Source: Propionivibrio sp. (GTDB taxonomy: Bacteria > Pseudomonadota > Gammaproteobacteria > Burkholderiales > Rhodocyclaceae). Taken from it: DNA of 14,238 bases. A program made the translations under genes and the position numbers. Positions 6,660 through 13,605 of this stretch are shown piece after piece. The notes below the pieces were generated by a model. That model did no database searches, had not been told where the DNA came from, and was given only the letters and a program-made list of their open reading frames with translations. Position 1 is the stretch's first letter, and each line of letters starts with the position of its first letter. The stretch spans positions 4,231-18,468 of the forward strand of contig JAGNOM010000013.1 of the NCBI GenBank assembly GCA_017990155.1, in the 5' to 3' direction.

Positions 6660-7852
6660 GCGTTACCGCGTTGGCGCGGAGACGTCTCGCGGTCGTTCCG
6701 GCGGTAGCTGGCGCGATGCCCCCCATGTCCTCAGCGCCAGTGAAATCCGAGGCGCTGTTTTCCGTCGAGGCCCGCATGCTCGCGGCGAGTCTCGGTTGCG
6801 GCCGGCCGAACCGCGAGCTTCTGTATCGCATCCTCTCGGCGCAGACTGCCGACGAGGTCGAGGTCATCCGCCGCGCCGCCGAGCGGACGCTGCTTGAACA
6901 CTGCGGCGATACGGTGCGTCTGCGCGGCCTGATCGAGTTCTCCAACCGCTGCACTTCCGATTGCTACTACTGCGGTATCCGGCGCAGCAATCGTGCGCCG
7001 ACGCGCTACACGCTGCGTCAGCGCGAGATCGTCGAGACGGCGTGCTGGTGCGCCGCGCAAGGCTACGGCTCGGTGGTGTTGCAGTCCGGCGAGCGGCGCG
7101 ACGCCCGATTCGTCCGCTTGGTCGCCGACGCGGTGCGCGCGATCAAGGCGGCGACGCGTTCCGAGGTACTCCCGGACGGCGTCGGCATCACGCTGTGCGT
7201 CGGCGAGCAGTCGCCGGATACCTACGCCGAGTGGTTCGCTGCGGGCGCGCACCGCTACCTGCTGCGCATGGAGACGTCGTCGCCGTCGCTGTTCGCCGCG
7301 CTGCATCCGGCGGGGCAACGTTACGACTCTCGCGTTGCCTGCCTGAGAGCCCTGAAGGCGATCGGCTACCGCGTCGGCACCGGCGTGATGATCGGGCTGC
7401 CGGGGCAGACGCTCGGCGACCTCGTCGACGACCTCTTCTTCTTCCGCGACATCGGTGCCGACATGATCGGCATGGGACCGTACATCCCGCACGCCCAGGC
7501 CGTACAGCCTGGATCAATTCCTGACGCGCCGACGCGCTTCGGCCTGGCGCTGCGCATGATTGCTGCAACGCGCCTCCTCCTGCCGTCAATCAACATCGCC
7601 GCCACGACCGCGTTGCAGACGTTGGCGCCGGAAGGTCGAGAGCAGGGGCTGCGCTACGGCGCCAATGTCATCATGCCGCAGGCGACGCCCTTGCATGTGC
7701 GCCGCAATTACACCCTCTATGACGGGAAACCCTGTCTCGACGACAGCGCCGGACAATGCGCGAGCTGTCTTGAAAACCGCATCACTTCCGTTGGCCGGCG
7801 GATTCTGCGCAACGCCTGGGGCGATCCGGCCACGGCACGGCCACCCGGCTGA
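6656..7852 (+). CDS. hydE: [FeFe]-hydrogenase maturase HydE (radical SAM)
   Basis: 398 aa from ATG 6656, which overlaps the hydF stop (ATGA) and lies downstream of a GGCGGGGG stretch at 6641-6648. HydE is a radical SAM enzyme of the BioB/PylB-like group. It acts on the HydG product to help build the 2Fe subcluster with its dithiomethylamine bridge. The motif CTSDCYYC gives C99, C103 and C106. A C-terminal cysteine set with C-x7-C-x2-C spacing (C360, C368, C371) matches the optional second cluster site known from Thermotoga HydE. The N-terminus is some 40 residues longer than in typical HydE and is low-complexity, so internal ATGs at 6716 or 6725 could be the real start. It is the last gene of the operon and converges on the channel gene. 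Confidence 0.93.
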   Translation: MSVTALARRRLAVVPAVAGAMPPMSSAPVKSEALFSVEARMLAASLGCGRPNRELLYRILSAQTADEVEVIRRAAERTLLEHCGDTVRLRGLIEFSNRCTSDCYYCGIRRSNRAPTRYTLRQREIVETACWCAAQGYGSVVLQSGERRDARFVRLVADAVRAIKAATRSEVLPDGVGITLCVGEQSPDTYAEWFAAGAHRYLLRMETSSPSLFAALHPAGQRYDSRVACLRALKAIGYRVGTGVMIGLPGQTLGDLVDDLFFFRDIGADMIGMGPYIPHAQAVQPGSIPDAPTRFGLALRMIAATRLLLPSINIAATTALQTLAPEGREQGLRYGANVIMPQATPLHVRRNYTLYDGKPCLDDSAGQCASCLENRITSVGRRILRNAWGDPATARPPG

Positions 7853-7858
7853 GTCACT

Positions 7859-10354
7859 TCAGGCGTTTCGTTCCGCGAGCGTGCCCGTCGCGGTAGGCGC
7901 AACGGCGGCGACGACACCGGCATCGACCGAACGGATGTGCAGGTCGCGTTGCGGGAAGGGGATTTCGATGCCGGCCGCTTGCAGCGCAGCATGGATCTCG
8001 AGCGCAAGTTCGCTGCCGATGTCGGCGCCGAGATCGAAGTCGTCGGTCCACACGCGTACCGCGAAGTTCAGCGAACTTTCACCAAAGCCGGTAAAGAGCA
8101 CCGACGGCGGCGGATCGAAGCTGATTCCGTGGATCTTGTTGGCAACGTCGAGCAACAGCGCTTGCACTTCGCGCGGCGCACAGCCGTAGGCGACACCGAC
8201 GGGCACTTCGATGCGCCGCCGTCGATCACTGAGCGTCCAGTTGGTCAGTTTTTCGGAGAGCAGCAGACCGTTCGGCACCAGCACGTCGGCGCCGTCGAAA
8301 GTGGTGATCGTCGTCGTACGGATGCCGATGTCACGAATCTTGCCCGTCGTTCCCGACAACTCGACCGTGTCGCCCGGCTGAACCGGTCGCTCGATCATCA
8401 GGATCAGGCCGCAGACGAAATTGTTGATCACCGTGTTCAAACCAAAACCGATGCCGACGCTGAGCGCGCCGACGACGAGCGCCAGTTGCGACATCTGGAA
8501 TCCGGCGGCGGTGAGCGCAACCAGCAACCCGAGCATCAGCAGCGAGTAGTAGGACATGGTCGACACGCTGTTGGCGACGCCGCGCGGCAGCGTCATCTTG
8601 GGCAGTACGTCCTCCGCGAGCACGCTGCGGAGGGTCCGGGCGATCCAGAACGAGAGATAGACCGAGCCGCAGAAGAGCACGATGCCGCCGATGGTGATCG
8701 AGATGCTGCCTGCCTCGATCGTGAAGCCGGAGATCGCATAGAGCTTGGTCTTGACGAGATCGAACACGCGCAGCGAGTAGAGCGTCGCCGTCACCCATGT
8801 CAGTCCGAGCGCGAGGTTGAAGAGGCTGAACGCCGCCTCGAAGGCCCGGCCGGTATGTTCCGTCCTGATGGAAGTGCTCTCGTTGTCGGATTTGGTCAGG
8901 ATGTAGGCGTAAGCATGAACAAGCTCGCGCGCGGCACAAAGAAAGAGTGCCAGATAGAGGTTGTTGAGCGCCGCGTCGGTGAGCAGCGCAGACAGATGAA
9001 CGCCGCCGAAGAGGTTAGCGACGACGGCAAAGGCCAGCGCCGTGCCGGTCGCACCGAATAGCAGCAGGGCCATCTTGTGCGCTCGCAGATCGCGCATTGG
9101 CCTGTTGCGGACGAGGCGGAAAGCGAGCCAGAGCAGCGTACCGAAGAGCAACAGCCCGTTGATGAGCAACGTGACGCGATAGTCGACGGGCAGCGTCGTG
9201 ATCAGCTGGCTGAAGAAACTGACGGCGAAGAAGAAGGCGGTGGTGTAGATCCAGCCGCCGATGTTGTTGCGAACCCATTTCGGCTGCAGGCGCATTACCG
9301 GGAGCCAGGCCAGCGCCAGCAGCAGTCTCAGGCCGAACCAGGGGCCGTCGAAATCGATGGCCAGCAGACACATGATGCAGAACAGCAGCCACGCGGAGAA
9401 CGGTCGGCCGAGTGTCTTCCGGTAATGCCCCAGATCGGTGTCGCTACCGATGATGCGCTTGGCCCAACGCGACAGGTAGATGAACAGCGGCAAGGCGAGC
9501 AGCGCCACCACGGCGAGAACCGTATGCCGGGTGCGTGCCGCCTCGCTGTAAGCCTTGGTGAAATCGGCCTGGATCGCAAATCCGCTGACCACGCTCTGGA
9601 TGTTTCCCTTGGCCTGATCGCCCTCGCCTTCGAGCGCGGCGAACAGGTTCTCGGCGTCGAAGTTCCAGAGCTTGCGGTCGATCACGTTGATCCGGTCGCG
9701 GATGGTCGACAGGTGCTTGCCGACCCGTTCCTGCAGCGCGCTCGCCTCGCGGTTGAGATCGAGCAGGCGCGAAAGCGGCTTGGAGACGGCGTTGGCGACC
9801 TGGTTGAACTCGCGGTTCAGCGCATCCATGTCGTTGAGCAGCTCGGGCGCGATGAAATCGGCCGATTGCTGGCGGGTCTCCTGCCAGAGCCTTCGCCGCT
9901 GAGCCAGCTCGCCGGCGTCGGCGGACAAGGGGCGGGTGCTCACCTGCAGGTCGTCCTGCAATTGCGTCAGTCTCTTGTCGAGAAACAGCAGGTGGCGCTG
10001 GAGCGCGTCAAGCCCGGAGTACGGGAGCGCGTCGAAATCCTTGCTCACGATCTTGCTGCCGAGCGTGCCGATGCTGCGCTTGATGTCGCCGAGCCGCTGT
10101 TCCAGCGCATCGATTTTCGCGTCCGCCGCGTTCCGCTGCGCGGCCTGCTGCAGGAACAGGTTTTCCTCAAGCAAGCGGCGGGGAAGCTCGCCCACTTCGA
10201 TCGTGGCGGGCGCTTCGGGTTCGGCCGCTTTCTCGGCCGTGGTCGATGGCTTCAGGCTTAAGCCGGGGATTTGGGCGAAGGCACTGCCCCAGATCAGCAG
10301 GAGCAGGGCAAGCGCGAATCTGGAGACGTGTGCCGCAAGCGGACGGTGGCTCAT
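7859..10354 (-). CDS. MscS-family mechanosensitive channel with large periplasmic N-terminus
   Basis: 831 aa. A signal peptide is evident (hydrophobic 13-23, likely cleavage after the AFA at 25-27). A long helical, coiled-coil-like periplasmic region follows to about residue 270, probably the DUF3772-type domain. About ten or eleven hydrophobic segments span roughly 280-650. The final pore helix and beta domain are clearly MscS: GFGLNTVINNF near 635-645, then ERPVQPGDTVEL and the PNGLL strand. The architecture parallels E. coli MscK/YjeP. It should sit in the inner membrane and release solutes on hypo-osmotic shock. AAGGA at 10365-10369 lies 10 nt upstream of the ATG. It follows the permease by 28 nt and could be co-transcribed. 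A function specific to this paralogue cannot be read from sequence. Confidence 0.9.
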   Translation of the reverse strand: MSHRPLAAHVSRFALALLLLIWGSAFAQIPGLSLKPSTTAEKAAEPEAPATIEVGELPRRLLEENLFLQQAAQRNAADAKIDALEQRLGDIKRSIGTLGSKIVSKDFDALPYSGLDALQRHLLFLDKRLTQLQDDLQVSTRPLSADAGELAQRRRLWQETRQQSADFIAPELLNDMDALNREFNQVANAVSKPLSRLLDLNREASALQERVGKHLSTIRDRINVIDRKLWNFDAENLFAALEGEGDQAKGNIQSVVSGFAIQADFTKAYSEAARTRHTVLAVVALLALPLFIYLSRWAKRIIGSDTDLGHYRKTLGRPFSAWLLFCIMCLLAIDFDGPWFGLRLLLALAWLPVMRLQPKWVRNNIGGWIYTTAFFFAVSFFSQLITTLPVDYRVTLLINGLLLFGTLLWLAFRLVRNRPMRDLRAHKMALLLFGATGTALAFAVVANLFGGVHLSALLTDAALNNLYLALFLCAARELVHAYAYILTKSDNESTSIRTEHTGRAFEAAFSLFNLALGLTWVTATLYSLRVFDLVKTKLYAISGFTIEAGSISITIGGIVLFCGSVYLSFWIARTLRSVLAEDVLPKMTLPRGVANSVSTMSYYSLLMLGLLVALTAAGFQMSQLALVVGALSVGIGFGLNTVINNFVCGLILMIERPVQPGDTVELSGTTGKIRDIGIRTTTITTFDGADVLVPNGLLLSEKLTNWTLSDRRRRIEVPVGVAYGCAPREVQALLLDVANKIHGISFDPPPSVLFTGFGESSLNFAVRVWTDDFDLGADIGSELALEIHAALQAAGIEIPFPQRDLHIRSVDAGVVAAVAPTATGTLAERNA

Positions 10355-10382
10355 CGTGAGGGCATCCTTTTTGGCTTGGCGA

Positions 10383-11171
10383 TCACTTCAACAGCCGCCG
10401 CCGCGTCAGTGCGCTGGCGATGTAGAAGGCGACGAGCGCGATGGCGAGCAAGGCCGAAACGTGCGCGAACGCGTTCGCCGGCACTTCGCCGAGCAGCAAT
10501 GGGCGCGCCAGCTGGACGGCATGCGACAGCGGCAGCCACGACGCCACGGCATGCACGATGGCAGGCAGCTGGTCGGCCGGGAAGAATACCCCGGAGACGA
10601 GCAGCATCGGCGTGATGAAGAGCGTGAAGTAGTACATGAAAAAGTCGTAGGAGGGGGCCAGCGCGCAGACGATGAGACCCATCGCGGCGAAGGTGATGCC
10701 GGTCAGGAAGATCACCGGAATTGCCCACAGTGCGAGCGGCGACGTCGTCAGGCCGAGGGCGAAGATGACGACCAGAATCGCCAGCCCCGAAAGCAGGCTC
10801 TTGCTCGCCGCCCAGACCAGTTCGCCGGCCAACACGTGGTCGAGCGAGAGCGGCGTGTTGAGGATGGCGTCCCAGGTTTTCTGCACATGCATGCGGGAGA
10901 ACGATGAGTACAGCGCCTCGAAAGTTGCCGCATTCATCGTGCTGGCGACGACGGTGCCGGCGGCGAGGAACGACACGTAGCTTACGCCGTTCATCTGCGG
11001 CAGCATGCCGCCCAGTCCGTAGCCGAGGCCGAGCATGTAGATCAGCGGGTCGGCCAGATTGCCGAGCACCGACGGGATGGCCAGCTTGCGCCAGACGAGG
11101 AAGTTGCGCCGCCAGACAGGCAGCCAGCGCAGGCCGGGGCGGGGGAGTGCGTAGAGGTTGGGTGTGGTCAT
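10383..11171 (-). CDS. nodJ: ABC-2 type transporter permease, NodJ family
   Basis: 262 aa with about six hydrophobic segments and an N-terminal WRRNFLVWRKL stretch followed by LGNLADPLIYMLGLG, as in NodJ-like ABC-2 permeases. It would form the membrane channel of an exporter powered by the ATPase encoded 2 nt upstream. The pairing, order and lengths match the NodI/NodJ type. NodIJ exports lipo-chitooligosaccharides in rhizobia, but homologues occur widely in non-symbiotic Betaproteobacteria, where the substrate is unknown. No nodABC genes are in the window, so a symbiotic role should not be assumed. The symbol refers to family membership only. Confidence 0.88.
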   Translation of the reverse strand: MTTPNLYALPRPGLRWLPVWRRNFLVWRKLAIPSVLGNLADPLIYMLGLGYGLGGMLPQMNGVSYVSFLAAGTVVASTMNAATFEALYSSFSRMHVQKTWDAILNTPLSLDHVLAGELVWAASKSLLSGLAILVVIFALGLTTSPLALWAIPVIFLTGITFAAMGLIVCALAPSYDFFMYYFTLFITPMLLVSGVFFPADQLPAIVHAVASWLPLSHAVQLARPLLLGEVPANAFAHVSALLAIALVAFYIASALTRRRLLK

Positions 11172-11173
11172 GG

Positions 11174-12109
11174 TCAGTCCCTCAGCTCGCGCCCGGTCAG
11201 CTTGATGAACACGTCTTCAAGGCTGGCGGCGCGGTGCAGGTAGCGCAGGGCGGGTTCGTCGGCCAGCGCGGCGATCAGCGGCGCGGTGTCGTGGCAGTAG
11301 TAGAAGGCGGTCTCGCCGGCGACTTCGAGGCGTTCGCCGAGCTGGCTGCGCGCACGCGCCCAGCGGCCGGCCTCGTCGCCGAAGACCTCGACGACGTGCG
11401 GTTCGATGTGTGTGGCGATCAGGTCGCGTGGCGCGCCCTCGGTGACCATGCGCCCATTGTCGATCACGGCGAGGCGGTCGCACAGGCGCTCGGCCTCGTC
11501 CATGAAGTGCGTGGTCAGGATCAGCGTCTTGCCGCGCGCCGTCAGTTGCTTGAGGCGATCCCAGATCAGGTGCCGCGCCTGCGGGTCGAGGCCGGTCGTC
11601 GGTTCGTCGAGAAAGACGATGTCCGGGTCGTTGACCAGCGCGCGCGCCAGCGTCAGGCGCCGCTTCATGCCGCCGGAGAGCGTCTGGATGCGCGCGTTTT
11701 CCTTGCCCTTGAGTCCGGCGAACTCCAGGAGATCCGGAATGCGCGCACGGATTGCTGCGCTCGACAGGCCAAAGTAGCCACCGAAGATCAGCAGGTTCTC
11801 GCTCACCGTGAAGTCCGGATCGAGATTGTCGAACTGCGGCACGACGCCGACCTGCTCGCGGGCCTTTGCCGCGTCGGCCGGAACGGCGAAACCATTGAGC
11901 CGGATGTCGCCGGCGTCCGGCGCGGTCAGGCCGAGGCAGCAGCGCAGCGTCGTCGTCTTGCCGGCGCCGTTCGGCCCGAGCAGCCCGAAGCAGGTACCGC
12001 GCGGCACGCTGAAGTCGATGCCGCAGACGACCTCCTTGTCGTCATAGCGCTTGTGCAGGTTGGTGACGGCGAGCGCGGCGTTGCGAACAGTGTTTTCGTT
12101 GGGCTTCAT
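11174..12109 (-). CDS. nodI: ABC transporter ATP-binding protein, NodI family
   Basis: 311 aa. All nucleotide-binding motifs are present: Walker A GPNGAGKT at 45-52, Q-loop Q92, signature LSGGM at 144-148, Walker B IVFLDE at 164-169 with catalytic E169, D-loop GLDP and H-loop H201. The C-terminal tail of about 80 residues, ending in EDVFIKLTGRELRD, is typical of NodI/DrrA-like exporter ATPases. It hydrolyses ATP to drive the permease encoded 2 nt downstream, whose ATG follows this gene's TGA almost directly. Substrate unknown; a drug or lipo-oligosaccharide exporter is the family range. A 60-nt gap, with nothing notable in it, separates it from the membrane-protein gene upstream. Confidence 0.93.
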   Translation of the reverse strand: MKPNENTVRNAALAVTNLHKRYDDKEVVCGIDFSVPRGTCFGLLGPNGAGKTTTLRCCLGLTAPDAGDIRLNGFAVPADAAKAREQVGVVPQFDNLDPDFTVSENLLIFGGYFGLSSAAIRARIPDLLEFAGLKGKENARIQTLSGGMKRRLTLARALVNDPDIVFLDEPTTGLDPQARHLIWDRLKQLTARGKTLILTTHFMDEAERLCDRLAVIDNGRMVTEGAPRDLIATHIEPHVVEVFGDEAGRWARARSQLGERLEVAGETAFYYCHDTAPLIAALADEPALRYLHRAASLEDVFIKLTGRELRD

Positions 12110-12169
12110 GTCTTCAGGTGATCCGTGGCAACAATCGGACGCCGGTTCTTTCGCGCCCGGGGCGAGTGC

Positions 12170-13414
12170 TCAATGGTAGAACAGATAGCCGATGACGATC
12201 GCCCCAACCAGCCCGACCGCGTCGGCGATCAGGCCGCAGGCGACGGCGTAACGGGTCTTGCTGATGTTGACGCTGCCGAAGTAGACGGCGAGCACGTAGA
12301 AGGTCGTTTCGGTCGAGCCCTGGATGATGGCGGCGAGCTTGCCCTGGAAGGAGTCGACGCCGTAGGTGGTCATTACGTCGACCATCAGGCCGCGCGCGCC
12401 GCTGCCTGAGAGCGTCTTCATCAGACCGACGGGCAGCGCAGGGACGAACTCGTCGTTGATGCCGAGCGCGACGACGGCAGCGCGGATGGCGTCGATCACG
12501 TAGGTCATGCAGCCGGTGGTGCGGAAGACCGAGATGGCGATCAACATGGCGATCAGGTAGGGAATTATCTGCACGGCGACGCCGAAACCCTCCTTGGCGC
12601 CTTCGACGAAGGCTTCGTAGGCGTTGATGCGCTGCGCGGCGGCGACGGCGATGAAGACGGCGATGATGGCGACGATCAGTCCGCTGCCGAGCAGGCCGAT
12701 CATCTGCGTCATCTGTTCGGGCGGCATGCCGTTGAGCCAGGCGTAGAGCGCGGCCATCAGGCCGCAGAAGCCGGCGTAGAAGGCGAGCACCGGGCGGCAG
12801 AAGAGGTTGATGCGCTGCCAGAGGGCGACGGCGACGAGGCCGGTCGTAAAGGAGATGAATGTGGCCAGAAGCGTCGGCAGGAAGATGTCGGCTGCGTTGA
12901 AGCCGACCAGTCCTTGCTTGACCGCGAGGCTGGCGCGGATGGCGATCACCGAGGTTGGGATCAGCGTGATGCCGGCGGTGTTGAGCACCAGGAACATGAT
13001 CATCGGGTTGCTCGCCGTGTCCTTCTGCGGGTTGATTTCCTGCAGCTCGCGCATCGCTTTGAGGCCGAGCGGCGTCGCCGCGTTGTCGAGGCCGAGCATG
13101 TTGGCGCTGACGTTCATGACGATGCTGCCGCTCGCCGGGTGGCCGGGCGGAATATCGGGAAAGACGCGGCGGAAGAACGGTCCGAGCGCGCGGCCGAAGA
13201 GCTGGATGATGCCGCCACGTTCGCCGACCTTCATGATGCCGAGCCACAGGCTCATCACGCCGACGAGGCCGAGCGAGATGTCGAAGCCCGTTTTCGCCGA
13301 GTCGAACAGCCCGGTGAGGACGCGCGCGAAGATGTCGAGGTCGCCCTGTAACGCCTGCGCCAGCGCAGCGAGGAACCCGACGAGGATGAAGGCGATCCAG
13401 ATGAAATTGAGCAC
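12170..13414 (-). CDS. SpmA-SpmB fusion, nucleoside-recognition (Gate) domain membrane protein
   Basis: 414 aa, mostly hydrophobic, with two homologous halves. The first half carries NMLGLDNAATPLGLKAM (about residues 105-121), the hallmark of SpmA. The second carries SGSGARGLMVDVM and QGSTETTFYVLAVYFG, the hallmark of SpmB. In Bacillus these are two separate spore-maturation proteins; Gram-negative bacteria that do not sporulate often have the fused form, whose transported substrate is not established. It is an inner-membrane protein. The start is GTG at 13414 (codons GTG CTC AAT), with no clear Shine-Dalgarno, so the exact start is less certain. A sigma70-like promoter lies about 80-105 nt upstream. 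It may head a transcript running into the ABC genes. Confidence 0.88.
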   Translation of the reverse strand: MLNFIWIAFILVGFLAALAQALQGDLDIFARVLTGLFDSAKTGFDISLGLVGVMSLWLGIMKVGERGGIIQLFGRALGPFFRRVFPDIPPGHPASGSIVMNVSANMLGLDNAATPLGLKAMRELQEINPQKDTASNPMIMFLVLNTAGITLIPTSVIAIRASLAVKQGLVGFNAADIFLPTLLATFISFTTGLVAVALWQRINLFCRPVLAFYAGFCGLMAALYAWLNGMPPEQMTQMIGLLGSGLIVAIIAVFIAVAAAQRINAYEAFVEGAKEGFGVAVQIIPYLIAMLIAISVFRTTGCMTYVIDAIRAAVVALGINDEFVPALPVGLMKTLSGSGARGLMVDVMTTYGVDSFQGKLAAIIQGSTETTFYVLAVYFGSVNISKTRYAVACGLIADAVGLVGAIVIGYLFYH

Positions 13415-13444
13415 GGTGGGGCGTGTCCGAGCGTTGGAAGTGTT

Positions 13445-13474
13445 GGCCGGCTTCCCTGCGGGATGGGCCGGCTT
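13445..13474. repeat. Short direct repeat GGCCGGCTT, two copies
   Basis: Identical 9-mers occur at 13445-13453 and 13466-13474, exactly 21 bp apart, about two helical turns. They lie in the untranslated leader of the SpmA-SpmB gene. In GC-rich DNA this may be chance; a tandem protein-binding site is the alternative. Confidence 0.3.
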
Positions 13475-13492
13475 GAGTCGATGGAGGCTGAC

Positions 13493-13521
13493 AGTCTAGC
13501 GGTCTGGCCGGGCCTTGTCAT
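13493..13521 (-). promoter_or_regulatory. Putative sigma70 promoter for the SpmA-SpmB gene
   Basis: Read on the minus strand, ATGACA (13521-13516) matches the -35 consensus at five of six positions. TAGACT (13498-13493) matches the -10 at four of six, and the spacer is exactly 17 nt. Transcription would start near 13486, giving a leader of about 70 nt before the GTG start. It is the only well-spaced promoter I could find in the divergent region. Confidence 0.5.
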
Positions 13522-13536
13522 CGCACGCGCGGCGCA

Positions 13537-13548
13537 GAAACGCGTTTC
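13537..13548. promoter_or_regulatory. Perfect 12-bp palindrome, candidate operator
   Basis: GAAACGCGTTTC is fully self-complementary and, after one mismatch on each side, is flanked by GC/GC pairs. It lies between the divergent genes, 16 bp upstream of the minus-strand -35 box and about 57 bp before the plus-strand ATG, a position suited to a shared dimeric regulator. No regulator is identified. Confidence 0.35.
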
Positions 13549-13605
13549 CGCAGGTAGCATGTCGGCTTCGTTGCAAACTACAAAAACCGCCAAAGTGTCC
13601 AAACC

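Noticed and set aside
9077..10261. Plus-strand open frame of 394 codons opposite the channel gene
   Set aside because: Glu/Gln/Arg-rich composition typical of an antisense shadow; the minus strand has a signal peptide and an MscS domain.
10383..12109. Symbiotic nodulation export system
   Set aside because: Only NodI/NodJ family proteins are present; no Nod-factor synthesis genes or nod boxes are seen, and homologues are common in non-symbionts.
12114..13247. Minus-strand frame of 377 codons overlapping the SpmA-SpmB gene
   Set aside because: Arg-rich out-of-frame translation without motifs; the competing frame carries conserved Gate-domain motifs.
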